From JBBSIN01 sp038232055 (GTDB taxonomy: Bacteria; Actinomycetota; Actinomycetes; JADGOV01), in contig JBBSIN010000017.1 of the NCBI GenBank assembly GCA_038232055.1, forward strand, positions 1 through 40,922: DNA of 40,922 nt, read 5' to 3'. The notes beneath the pieces were generated by a model. It was not told where the DNA came from, did not search any database, and saw only the letters and a program-made list of their open reading frames with translations. Each line of letters begins with the position of its first letter. The stretch's first letter is position 1. The position numbers and the translations under genes were made by a program. Of this stretch, positions 1 to 7,470 are shown one piece after another.

Positions 1-32
1 CTTGACAGCCTAGTGTCAAGTAAGGCTAGGGT
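1..32 (+). promoter_or_regulatory. ahcY promoter with overlapping palindromic operator-like site
   Basis: Seen: a perfect inverted repeat CTTGACA-GCCTAG-TGTCAAG spans 1-20. Its left arm contains a consensus -35 hexamer TTGACA (2-7). A TAGGGT -10 element (27-32) follows after a 19-nt spacer. The ATG at 39 lies 6 nt after the -10 element, exactly where transcription should begin, so the mRNA is probably leaderless. Inference: a dimeric regulator on 1-20 would occlude the -35 region. The window starts at base 1, so the site could extend further upstream. Confidence 0.6.
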
Positions 33-38
33 GCCTTC

Positions 39-1355
39 ATGGCTGACCTCCCGAAGCACGACCTCCCGAAGCACGACCTCCCGAAGCACGACCTCCCGAA
101 GCACGACATCGCCGATCCCACGCTCGCCGAAAAGGGCGCGCTGCGCATCGAGTGGGCAGAGCGGGCGATGCCCGTGCTGCGCGACATCCGGAAGCGGTTC
201 GAGAAGGAGCGCCCCTTCGAGGGCACCCGTATCGCGGCGTGCATGCACGTCACGACCGAGACGGCGAACCTGGTCCGAGCGCTGCAGGCCGGCGGCGCCG
301 ATCTCACGCTGTGCGCGTCGAACCCCTTGTCGACGCAGGACGACACGGCAGCTGCGCTGGTGCACGAGTACGGCGTGAGCGTGTTCGCGCGCAACGCCGT
401 CGACCGCGACGGCTACTACGCCCACATCAACGCCGCGCTCGACATCGCGCCGGACTTCGTCTTCGACGACGGCTGCGACCTCGTCAACACCCTGCACACC
501 ACGCGCAAGGACGTCCTCGACACGGTGAAGGGCGGCTGCGAGGAGACCACGACCGGCGTCATCCGGCTGCGGCAGATGGCCAAGGACGACGCGCTCCGCT
601 TTCCGATGATCGCGGTCAACGACACCGACACGAAGCACATGTTCGACAACAAGTACGGCACCGGGCAGTCGACCCTCGACGCCATTTTCCGGGCCACCAA
701 CACGCTGCTGGCCGGCAAGGTCATGGTCGTCGCCGGCTACGGCTTCTGCGGCAAGGGGGTCTCGACGCGCGCCAAGGGCATGGGCGCGAGCGTCGTCGTC
801 ACCGAGATCGACCCGACGAAGGCTCTCGACGCCACGATGGAGGGTTTCCGCGTGCTGCCGATGAGCGAGGCGGCACGCATCGGCGACGTGTTCATCACGG
901 TGACCGGCAACCGCGATGTGCTGCGGGAGGAGCACTTCGCGGTCATGAAGGACGGCGCCATCCTCGGCAACTCCGGTCACTTCGACATCGAGATCGACAT
1001 CAAGGCGCTGGAGGGCATGGCCAGCGAGAAGCGGTCGAAGATCCGCCATCAGACCGACGAGTACGTGATGGCCGACGGCCGGCGGATCCTGCTCATCGCC
1101 GAGGGGCGCCTGGTCAACCTCGGTGCCGCCGAGGGCCATCCCGCTGCCGTCATGGACATGAGCTTCGCCGACCAGGCATTGACCGCCGAATGGCTGCTCG
1201 CGAACTCCGCGTCCCTCGAGGCCGGCGTCTACGACGTACCGACCGAGATCGACAAGGAGGTGGCACGGCTCAAGCTTGCGTCGATGGGCGTCGAGATCGA
1301 CGTGCTCACCGCGGCCCAGGAGGATTACCTCAACTCCTGGCAGCACGGCTCGTAG
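39..1355 (+). CDS. ahcY: S-adenosylhomocysteine hydrolase, short (thermophile/archaeal-like) type
   Basis: It reversibly hydrolyses S-adenosylhomocysteine to adenosine and homocysteine in the cytosol, relieving product inhibition of SAM-dependent methyltransferases. The protein has 438 aa. Visible motifs are HVTTETA, the catalytic-region stretch NDTDTKHMFDN, and the NAD-binding GYGFCG at residues 233-238. It lacks the insertion of about 40 residues and the long C-terminus of the usual 480-495 aa actinobacterial enzyme, and it reads like the roughly 405-425 aa Thermotoga/archaeal form. Odd: residues 3-22 are four copies of DLPKH encoded by a perfect 15-bp tandem repeat, a tail the family does not need. 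The ATG at 39 is chosen because a -10 element ends 6 nt before it. A start after the repeat cannot be excluded, but no in-frame start codon with a ribosome site is visible there. The gene converges on the RDD gene. In M. tuberculosis and Streptomyces sahH also lies near mtrA, so the locus is ancestral even if the allele is not. Confidence 0.95.
   Translation: MADLPKHDLPKHDLPKHDLPKHDIADPTLAEKGALRIEWAERAMPVLRDIRKRFEKERPFEGTRIAACMHVTTETANLVRALQAGGADLTLCASNPLSTQDDTAAALVHEYGVSVFARNAVDRDGYYAHINAALDIAPDFVFDDGCDLVNTLHTTRKDVLDTVKGGCEETTTGVIRLRQMAKDDALRFPMIAVNDTDTKHMFDNKYGTGQSTLDAIFRATNTLLAGKVMVVAGYGFCGKGVSTRAKGMGASVVVTEIDPTKALDATMEGFRVLPMSEAARIGDVFITVTGNRDVLREEHFAVMKDGAILGNSGHFDIEIDIKALEGMASEKRSKIRHQTDEYVMADGRRILLIAEGRLVNLGAAEGHPAAVMDMSFADQALTAEWLLANSASLEAGVYDVPTEIDKEVARLKLASMGVEIDVLTAAQEDYLNSWQHGS
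45..104 (+). repeat. 15-bp x4 perfect tandem repeat in the ahcY 5' end
   Basis: The unit GACCTCCCGAAGCAC occurs four times without a mismatch (45-59, 60-74, 75-89, 90-104) and encodes DLPKH x4. Because the unit is a multiple of three, slippage would change copy number without breaking the frame. Perfect identity between copies suggests recent expansion or active homogenisation. Confidence 0.9.
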
Positions 1356-1384
1356 ACGGTTTCCACCTGCTCGGTTCCGGCCGT

Positions 1385-2254
1385 TCAGCCCGGTAACGCG
1401 AAGCCGCCGGCCGGCGGCGGGGGTGCCGGCGGAGGTGCCGACGCCGGCGCGGGGGCTGCGACCGAAGTCGGCGGGGGAACGGGTGCGGCGCCCGGGAACG
1501 AGACGGGCAGCCGCCCCAGGCGCTCGTCCTCGCGCCGGCGGCGTTCGGCGAGCACCGCCGCGAGGTAGGCGGCGGGTGGCGTGCCGGATGGCGGCGGCGG
1601 AGCGACGAGGGCAGCCACCGCCGACGCCAGGCGCAGGGCGAGGTCGCCGTACGCCGCCGGCGTCAGCTGCGGGGCCCGGCCGAGGAGCTGGCGAGCCGAG
1701 AGGGCGAGGTCGTCGCCGACCCGCGAGAGGTCGGCCGACGCCGCCCACGCCGCCAGCGGCGGCGGCATGACGGGCGCCGGTCCGACCCGTGCCGGCGCCC
1801 GCTCGCGGACGACGACGGTGCCGGCCAGCACATCGCCCACCCGCTTGCCGCGCGAGGACAGCGTCGAGGACAGCAGCGCGCCGATGCCTAACGTCGTCCA
1901 GATGTCCACGAAGAACGCGAGCAGACCGCGAACGAGCGCCTGCCGGAAGCGGACCGGGCCGCCGTCGTCCCGCACCACGCGCAGCCCGAGCGCCGCCTTG
2001 CCGAGCGTCCGTCCCCGCCACAACGTCTCGAGCAGCACGGGGTAGCCGACCAGGACGGCCACCGTCAGCATGAGCTGGATCGCCGCGGCCAGTGCCGGGT
2101 CCGCGCCACGTACCAGCGCCCCGGCCACGAGCGTGAGCAGGACGAAGCCAGCCACCTGCACGATGACGTCGATGAGGAGGGCGAGCCCCCGCGACGGTAG
2201 CCGGGCGAGGCGGAGGTCGAGGGCGACCGCCTCGCCAGTGACGATGTCGCTCAC
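1385..2254 (-). CDS. RDD family membrane protein
   Basis: An integral membrane protein of the RDD family, whose molecular function is unsettled. Seen: the N-terminus has GEAVALDL and LPSRGLALLIDV, the expected RDD start with Arg and Asp in the first helix. Three to four hydrophobic segments follow within about the first 140 residues. There is then a soluble region and a Pro/Ala-rich C-terminal tail. The GTG at 2254 gives 289 aa and places the conserved SDIVTGEAVALDL at the N-terminus. A start 63 nt further upstream (2317) would run into the divergent SpoIIM-like gene and adds an unconserved Arg-rich stretch. The start codons of the two genes are only 55 bp apart. The same RDD/SpoIIM/DUF58/MoxR grouping occurs in mycobacteria (Rv3689-Rv3695 region), which supports a shared envelope role (inference). 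Confidence 0.85.
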   Translation of the reverse strand: MSDIVTGEAVALDLRLARLPSRGLALLIDVIVQVAGFVLLTLVAGALVRGADPALAAAIQLMLTVAVLVGYPVLLETLWRGRTLGKAALGLRVVRDDGGPVRFRQALVRGLLAFFVDIWTTLGIGALLSSTLSSRGKRVGDVLAGTVVVRERAPARVGPAPVMPPPLAAWAASADLSRVGDDLALSARQLLGRAPQLTPAAYGDLALRLASAVAALVAPPPPSGTPPAAYLAAVLAERRRREDERLGRLPVSFPGAAPVPPPTSVAAPAPASAPPPAPPPPAGGFALPG

Positions 2255-2283
2255 GGCGACCAGTGTCGCCGGTACTCGCCGCC

Positions 2284-2289
2284 TACGCT
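2284..2289 (+). promoter_or_regulatory. candidate -10 element for the SpoIIM-like gene
   Basis: TACGCT fits the actinobacterial TANNNT consensus. Transcription would begin near 2297, giving a 5' leader of about 13 nt that contains GGGGCGAG before the GTG at 2310. No convincing -35 hexamer is visible. The 55-bp divergent gap leaves little room for separate control of the two genes. Confidence 0.35.
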
Positions 2290-2309
2290 GTCCATCGTGG
2301 GGCGAGCCG

Positions 2310-3320
2310 GTGGACATTGACGCCTTTGTCGCCGCGCACAGCGCCGAGTGGAACAGGCTCGAGCTGCTGGTACGCCGGGCCGGCCGGCCGGCTCGGCTCG
2401 CGGGCGGCGACGTCGACGAGCTCGTCGAGCTCTACCAGCGGACGGCGACGCACCTCTCGGTCGTCCAGTCCCGCTTCCCCGATCCCGCCCTGGTGGCCCG
2501 ACTGTCGTCGCTGGTCGCGCGGGCACGGGCGGCGGTAACTGGTTCGGCCAGTCCCTCCTGGCGGCAGGTCGCCACCTTTTTTACCGTCACGTTTCCGGCA
2601 GCGGCGTGGCGGTGCCGGCGCTGGTGGGCCGGCGCCTCGGCCGGCAGCCTGGCGGTCGCGGTGGCCCTGGCAGCGTGGATCGCCAGCCATCCCCAGGTGC
2701 AGGCGCAGCTGGCTCCGCCCGACGTCGTACGCCAGCTGGTCGAGCATGACTTCGCCGCCTACTACACGGAGCACCCCGCCCAGGCGTTCGCCGCCATGGT
2801 ATGGACCAACAACGCCTGGGTGGCGGCCGGGTCCCTGTCCCTTGGCGTCTTTTTCGGGTTGCCGACCCTGTTCATCCTGTTGCAGAACGCGGTCAACGTG
2901 GGGATCGCGGCCGGCTACCTGACCGCCGCAGGCAAGGCCGGACTCTTCTACGGGCTCGTGCTGCCCCACGGGCTACTTGAGCTCACCGCCGTGTTCCTCG
3001 CCGCGGGCGCCGGCCTGCGACTCGGGTGGACGGTCATCGACCCGGGACCGCGGCGGCGGGTCGACGCGCTCGCCGCGGAAGGGCGGGCCGCGATGACGAT
3101 CGCCATCGGGCTGGTCGGCGTCCTGCTCGTGTCCGGAGTCGTCGAGGCGTTCGTCACGCCGTCACCGCTGCCGACCGTGGCCCGAGTGAGCATCGGGGTG
3201 CTCGTCGAGGTTGCGTTTGTGGCCTATGTCGTCGTGCTGGGCCGCCGGGCAAGCGCCGCCGGGCGGACCGGTGACCTGCCGGCGGAGCTCGCCGGCGACG
3301 TCGCGCCCAGTGCCGGCTGA
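2310..3320 (+). CDS. stage II sporulation protein M-like (SpoIIM/DUF95 family) membrane protein
   Basis: A 336-aa polytopic membrane protein of the SpoIIM/DUF95 family. In Bacillus SpoIIM is part of a peptidoglycan-remodelling engulfment complex. Actinobacterial homologues occur in non-sporulating genera, so sporulation should not be inferred. Seen: a soluble helical N-terminus of about 95 residues begins DIDAFVAAHSAEWNRLE, typical of the family. It is followed by about five hydrophobic helices, with the family-like stretches MVWTNNAWVA and LPHGLLEL. The GTG at 2310 is chosen because the conserved N-terminus begins there and it is preceded by GGGGCGAG. A nearer GTG at 2297 is out of frame. 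The gene is divergent from the RDD gene and converges with the DUF58 gene, 18 bp away. Confidence 0.85.
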   Translation: MDIDAFVAAHSAEWNRLELLVRRAGRPARLAGGDVDELVELYQRTATHLSVVQSRFPDPALVARLSSLVARARAAVTGSASPSWRQVATFFTVTFPAAAWRCRRWWAGASAGSLAVAVALAAWIASHPQVQAQLAPPDVVRQLVEHDFAAYYTEHPAQAFAAMVWTNNAWVAAGSLSLGVFFGLPTLFILLQNAVNVGIAAGYLTAAGKAGLFYGLVLPHGLLELTAVFLAAGAGLRLGWTVIDPGPRRRVDALAAEGRAAMTIAIGLVGVLLVSGVVEAFVTPSPLPTVARVSIGVLVEVAFVAYVVVLGRRASAAGRTGDLPAELAGDVAPSAG

Positions 3321-3338
3321 GACCAGTGCTGCTGAGGC

Positions 3339-4631
3339 TCAGAGTCGGCCCGCCGCCTTCAGCGAGAGGTAAGCGTCCGCGAGGGCCGGCGCCAGCTCGT
3401 CCGGCGCCCCCTCGACCACCTCGACCCCGCGGCGGCGCAGGATTCCGGCGAGGCGTCGCCGGTCGGTCGCGACCCGTTCGGCGGCAGCGGCGGCGTAGAC
3501 GGCTTCCGCATCGCGGCGACCGCCCGCCAGCTCCGCCAAGCGCGGGTCGGTCACGGAGGCCACGACGACAACGTGCCGAGCGGTGAGCGCGCCCAGAGCG
3601 GTGAGCAGGCCCTCCTCGACGGGTGCCGTGTCGAGCGCGGTGAGCAGCACGACCAGGCAGCGACGCGGCGCCCGACGCAGGACCTCCGCGACGAGACCGC
3701 GCATGTCCGACTCGACGAGGGCGGGCTCCAGGCCAGCCGTCGCGTTGACGACCGCGGCGAGCAGGTCGCCGCGACCGACGCCGGCCACCGCCGCGCGAAG
3801 CCGGCGGTCGTAGGCCAGGACATCGACGGTGTCGCCGGCCCGGGACGCGAGGGCGGCGAGCAGCAGTGCCGCGTCGAGGCTCGCGTCGAGCCGTGGGATG
3901 TCGCCAACCCGAGCTGCCGACGTACGACCGGTGTCCAGGACGAGGACGACCCGGCGGTCGCGCTCGGGCCGCCAGGTGCGTACGACGACGTCGGCGCGCC
4001 GCGCGGTCGCCCGCCAGTCGATCGAGCGGACGTCGTCTCCGACGACGTACTCCCGGAGCGAGTCGAACTCGGTGCCCTGACCCCGGACCAGCGCCGCGGC
4101 GGCCCCGGTGAGCTCGCGCAGTCGGGACAGCTTCGCCGGCAGGTGCCGCCGGCTCGGGAACGCGGGCAGCACCCGCACCGTCCACGGCGCCGTGCGGCGG
4201 GCCTGCCGCCCCGCCAGCCCGAGCGGACCCAGGGACCGTACGGCGACAAAGGTCGCCTGTCGGTCGCCGCGCCGGGTGGGGGTGAGCACGGTCGTCACGA
4301 ACCGGCGTTCGGCGGCGGGTACGACGACGCGGTGCGTCCGTGGGCCGGCGCCGGCGCTCGGCGGCCAGGCATCGCGGATCACCGCTCGCAGCGTGCGCCG
4401 GCCGTCGTTCGCGATGCCGAGCTGGGTCTCGCCGGCCGCACCGAGTCGGATGGCGCTCGCCCCGCCACGGGTCAGGGTCACCCGTCGGGGCGGCGCGGCC
4501 AACACCGCGTCGATGACGACCGCGAGCAGGAGCGCGCCGTTGACGGTGAGGGCCAGCGGCCATGACGGGACGGCGAAGAGGACCAGCGCGCCGACCGCGG
4601 CCACGAGCGCGACCCGGCCGGTGAGCGTCAT
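3339..4631 (-). CDS. DUF58 domain-containing membrane protein
   Basis: A 430-aa protein with two N-terminal hydrophobic segments (about residues 5-45) and a long soluble part. Seen: the DUF58 signature runs about residues 186-211 and reads GTEFDSLREYVVGDD followed by VRSIDWRATAR. A von Willebrand-A-like region follows, beginning VVLVLDTGRT. DUF58 proteins are regularly encoded with MoxR ATPases and are thought to be their clients or partners in assembling or activating envelope complexes (known association, mechanism unclear). This is the last gene of a five-gene operon, and its ATG lies 6 nt after the MoxR stop. Length and motifs are normal for the family. Confidence 0.9.
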   Translation of the reverse strand: MTLTGRVALVAAVGALVLFAVPSWPLALTVNGALLLAVVIDAVLAAPPRRVTLTRGGASAIRLGAAGETQLGIANDGRRTLRAVIRDAWPPSAGAGPRTHRVVVPAAERRFVTTVLTPTRRGDRQATFVAVRSLGPLGLAGRQARRTAPWTVRVLPAFPSRRHLPAKLSRLRELTGAAAALVRGQGTEFDSLREYVVGDDVRSIDWRATARRADVVVRTWRPERDRRVVLVLDTGRTSAARVGDIPRLDASLDAALLLAALASRAGDTVDVLAYDRRLRAAVAGVGRGDLLAAVVNATAGLEPALVESDMRGLVAEVLRRAPRRCLVVLLTALDTAPVEEGLLTALGALTARHVVVVASVTDPRLAELAGGRRDAEAVYAAAAAERVATDRRRLAGILRRRGVEVVEGAPDELAPALADAYLSLKAAGRL

Positions 4632-4637
4632 CGCCCG

Positions 4638-5612
4638 CTATCGCGGTACCGGCACGGCGGAGAGCACGCCGTCCAGCACGCCGTCGGTGCTCACGCCCTC
4701 GAGCTCGGCCTCCGGGCGCAGGGCGATTCGGTGCCGCAGGGCGGGCCGGGCCAGCGCCTTGACGTCGTCGGGAGTGACGAAGTCGCGGCCGGACAACCAC
4801 GCCCACGCCTTGCTCGCCGCGAGCAGCGCCGTCGCTGCCCGCGGCGAGGCCCCGAGGGAGAGCGAGGGCGAGATCCTGGTGGTTCGGCACACGTCGACGA
4901 CGTAGCCGAGCACCTCGGGAGCCACCCGAACCGAGCCCACCGCGGCCCGCCCCGCTGCGAGCTCCGCCGGCCCGGCGATGGGGCGTACGCCGGCGGCCGC
5001 CAGGTCACGGGGGTCGAACCCCGCGTCGTGTCGCGACAGCACCTCGACCTCGTCGTCACGCGGCGGCAGGGGCATCGTCAGCTTGAGGAGGAACCGGTCG
5101 AGCTGCGCCTCCGGCAGCGGATAGGTGCCCTCGTACTCGACCGGGTTCTGCGTCGCCACGACGACGAACGGGTCGGGCAGCGGGCGGGGCCGGCCCTCGA
5201 CCGACACCTGGCGCTCCTCCATCGCCTCGAGCAGCGACGCCTGCGTCTTCGGCGGGGTCCGGTTGATCTCGTCGGCGAGCAGCAGGTTCGTGAAGACCGG
5301 GCCCTCCTGGAAGGAAAACCGCGTCGTGCGCGCGTCGTACACCAGTGAGCCGGTGACGTCGCCCGGCATGAGGTCGGGGGTGAACTGCACGCGCTTGGCG
5401 TCGAGGGCGAGGGTCGCCGCGAGCGTGCGGACGAGGAGGGTCTTCGCGACACCGGGGACGCCCTCCAGCAGGACGTGTCCCCGGCAGAGCAGGGCGACGA
5501 CCAGCCCGCTGACGGCGGCATCCTGGCCGACCACCGCCTTGCCGACCTCGGTGCGTAGCGCGAGCAGCACCGCACGCGGGTCGGGGCGCGGCTCGCCGGA
5601 AGAAAGGCTCAC
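4638..5612 (-). CDS. MoxR-family AAA+ ATPase
   Basis: A chaperone-like AAA+ ATPase of the MoxR family, expected to act in the cytosol on membrane or VWA-domain partners. The protein has 324 aa. Walker A is GVPGVAKT at residues 51-58 and Walker B is LLADEI at 111-116. The MoxR-typical QVSVEG, TQNPVEYEGTYPLPEAQLDRF (sensor region) and C-terminal lid DFVTPDDVK are all present. The GTG at 5612 overlaps the DUF4350 stop by 4 bp (GTGA), and the conserved sequence begins just after it. It sits directly upstream of DUF58, the standard MoxR-DUF58 pairing. Upstream in-frame sequence belongs to an antisense/shadow reading of the previous gene. Confidence 0.93.
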   Translation of the reverse strand: MSLSSGEPRPDPRAVLLALRTEVGKAVVGQDAAVSGLVVALLCRGHVLLEGVPGVAKTLLVRTLAATLALDAKRVQFTPDLMPGDVTGSLVYDARTTRFSFQEGPVFTNLLLADEINRTPPKTQASLLEAMEERQVSVEGRPRPLPDPFVVVATQNPVEYEGTYPLPEAQLDRFLLKLTMPLPPRDDEVEVLSRHDAGFDPRDLAAAGVRPIAGPAELAAGRAAVGSVRVAPEVLGYVVDVCRTTRISPSLSLGASPRAATALLAASKAWAWLSGRDFVTPDDVKALARPALRHRIALRPEAELEGVSTDGVLDGVLSAVPVPR

Positions 5613-6796
5613 GGGCGGCGTACCTCCGCTTCGAGGGTGTCCAGGTCGGTGGCGAGCGCCACGAGTGCGGCGTCGTCGGGCGGGGCGGGAGGCGCCTGGC
5701 CGGACGGCGCGCCATAGAGCAGCGTCGCGACGTCCGCCAGGCCGCGCGGAGTGCGGCCGGCCACTGCGTCGGCGAGGGCCTCCGGTGCCGGCTCGGGCGG
5801 CAGTCCCAGCCGGGCCGCCAGCCGGGCCCGGGACCCCCCGCGCAGCGCCGCCGCCGCGCTCGCCCGCTCCCCCGCAGCGCGGTAGAGCCGGCCGCGTCCC
5901 TCGACCGCCTCCGCCGAGCGGACGACGACGGGCAGCGGCTCGCTGACCACCGGGCCGAGGCGTCGAGCCCGCCACAGGGCGAGCAGGAGGACGGCGAACG
6001 CGACCTGGGCGAGGGCCGCGAGCAGCCGGCCGGGGAGCAAGTCCAGCAATCCATGGCGCTCGGTGCCCTCAGCAGCCGCCTGCGCCGGCCGCGGCAGCAG
6101 CCACACCACCCGCTCGCCGGCGCCGAGCAGCCCCAGTGCCAAGGCGGCGTTGCCGCGCTCGTCGAGCGCCGCGTTGGTGAACGGCGTCGAAGTTCCGACG
6201 ATCGTCACATCCCCCATGGCGCCGGCCGCGGCGACCACCGTCGCTTTTCCGCCGGCCGGGTAGCACGTCGTCGGGCTGCCGGCCTCCGGAGCGCCGGCCA
6301 GGTCGTAGGTCGCTCCGCCGAGGTCGGCGCTGCCGGCGACGGCAGCAGCCGGCAGGTCGCACGATGGGACGCGATCGCGAACCGGTGCCCGCCCGGCGGA
6401 GCGTACGCCGAGCCCGAGCGCCCGCAGGGCACCGGAGTCAGGGTTGACGAGGACCAACGTGGCCGGTTCCGCGGTGGAGCGCAGCCGCGCCACGCTGGTG
6501 TCGAGTACCCGGTCGGGGAGCGGCACGAAGATCGTCGTCCTACCGGTCGCCTGCCGTACGGCGGCATCGACGGTGGTCACCCGTTCGACGCGCACACCCC
6601 GGTCGCGAAGGAGGACCGCGAGCGCCCGGCTGCCCTCGGGTGAGGTGCCGTCGGGGTCGAGCGCCCCGGCGTTGCCACTCGCCGCGACGAGCACGCCGAC
6701 GACAGCGACGGCGACCAACGCAGCGACGAGCAGGAGCGGGCCGCGGGCAGCGCGCCAGCCCGGGCGGACGTCGCCCGCCGGCGCGGCCATCGTCAC
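5609..6796 (-). CDS. DUF4350 domain-containing membrane protein
   Basis: A 395-aa protein with one transmembrane helix near the N-terminus (about 20-40), a DUF4350-type extracytoplasmic domain (about 48-235) and a second helix (about 256-275). A cytoplasmic Ala/Arg-rich tail follows. DUF4350 resembles GATase1-like folds, and the stretch DPDGTSPEGSRALAVLLRDR is characteristic. Function is unknown. The constant association with MoxR, DUF58 and DUF4129 suggests one membrane complex (inference). The start ATG overlaps the DUF4129 stop by 4 bp (ATGA), and its own stop overlaps the MoxR start, so the genes are translationally coupled. Two Cys residues (about 146 and 178) in the extracytoplasmic part could pair. 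Confidence 0.87.
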   Translation of the reverse strand: MTMAAPAGDVRPGWRAARGPLLLVAALVAVAVVGVLVAASGNAGALDPDGTSPEGSRALAVLLRDRGVRVERVTTVDAAVRQATGRTTIFVPLPDRVLDTSVARLRSTAEPATLVLVNPDSGALRALGLGVRSAGRAPVRDRVPSCDLPAAAVAGSADLGGATYDLAGAPEAGSPTTCYPAGGKATVVAAAGAMGDVTIVGTSTPFTNAALDERGNAALALGLLGAGERVVWLLPRPAQAAAEGTERHGLLDLLPGRLLAALAQVAFAVLLLALWRARRLGPVVSEPLPVVVRSAEAVEGRGRLYRAAGERASAAAALRGGSRARLAARLGLPPEPAPEALADAVAGRTPRGLADVATLLYGAPSGQAPPAPPDDAALVALATDLDTLEAEVRRP

Positions 6797-7470
6797 TGGG
6801 TGCTTCCAGTGAGGTCCCGTGACGCTCGCCGGACGGCCTCGTCGACGGCGACCACCGTCGTGTAGTCCCCCGGCTCTGCCCGGCGGCCGCCGTACCAGAC
6901 CTCGTCGAAGACGCTGCTCGCCCGGCGCAGTGCGGCGGCGTGAACCGGCAGCAGCCGACCCGCCTCGCTGGCGAGCTCGTCGGCGGTACGCCCGGCGCGG
7001 GGTTCCAGGACGCCACGCTGCTCGAGCTCGCGAGCGGCGGCCCGGAGCCGCTCGCGGACAGCCTCGGCGTAACGGCCGGCGGCGGCGGACGTCTCGGCGG
7101 CGGCGCGGTGCTCGGCGGCCGTCAGCACCCGGCCGCCGTCATAGGGCGGAGCCACCGCAGCGGCGCGCGCCAGCGGGCCGAGTCGTAGCCGGATCACAAC
7201 CACGACCAGGATGAGGAGCGCCACCAAGCCGATCGCGCCGAGCGCACCACCGGGTGCCGCCGACGCCGCCGCCGAGAGGAGCCGGTCGAGCCAGCGCCCC
7301 AGTGCGTGCAGCACTCGCTCCCCCACCGAAGGCTGGTCGGCGGAGTAGACGGCCTTCGACAGCTCGCGGCGGGCTGCGTCGCGGGCTCCCTCCCGGGTCA
7401 GCGGATCGGCGGTTGCGACCGGCCCGGCGACCAGCGTCACGACGGCCGCGACCAGCGCTTGGCCGGTCAC
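6793..7470 (-). CDS. DUF4129 domain-containing membrane protein
   Basis: A 225-aa protein with an N-terminal signal/anchor helix (about 3-22), a second strong transmembrane helix (about 75-97) and a C-terminal DUF4129 region (about 115-215). The family pattern is RTADELASEA followed by FDEVWYGG. In larger relatives DUF4129 forms the C-terminus of membrane-bound transglutaminase-like proteins, but here there is no transglutaminase domain. The GTG start overlaps the upstream gene's stop by 4 bp. It is the second gene of the operon. The molecular role is unknown. Confidence 0.87.
   Translation of the reverse strand: MTGQALVAAVVTLVAGPVATADPLTREGARDAARRELSKAVYSADQPSVGERVLHALGRWLDRLLSAAASAAPGGALGAIGLVALLILVVVVIRLRLGPLARAAAVAPPYDGGRVLTAAEHRAAAETSAAAGRYAEAVRERLRAAARELEQRGVLEPRAGRTADELASEAGRLLPVHAAALRRASSVFDEVWYGGRRAEPGDYTTVVAVDEAVRRASRDLTGSTQ

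Noticed and set aside
1..38. SAH riboswitch upstream of ahcY
   Set aside because: The -10 element lies 6 nt before the ATG, leaving no leader to fold, and the window starts at base 1.
45..104. CRISPR-like array
   Set aside because: The 15-bp units are directly adjacent with no spacers and lie in a coding frame; the same holds for 40664-40738.
152..1396. Long Arg/Gly-rich open frame within ahcY
   Set aside because: It is a GC-rich shadow frame; ahcY motifs are continuous in the other frame.
3154..4890. 578-codon Arg-rich minus-strand frame across DUF58
   Set aside because: Composition is typical of a high-GC off-frame reading, and the DUF58 signature lies in the neighbouring frame.
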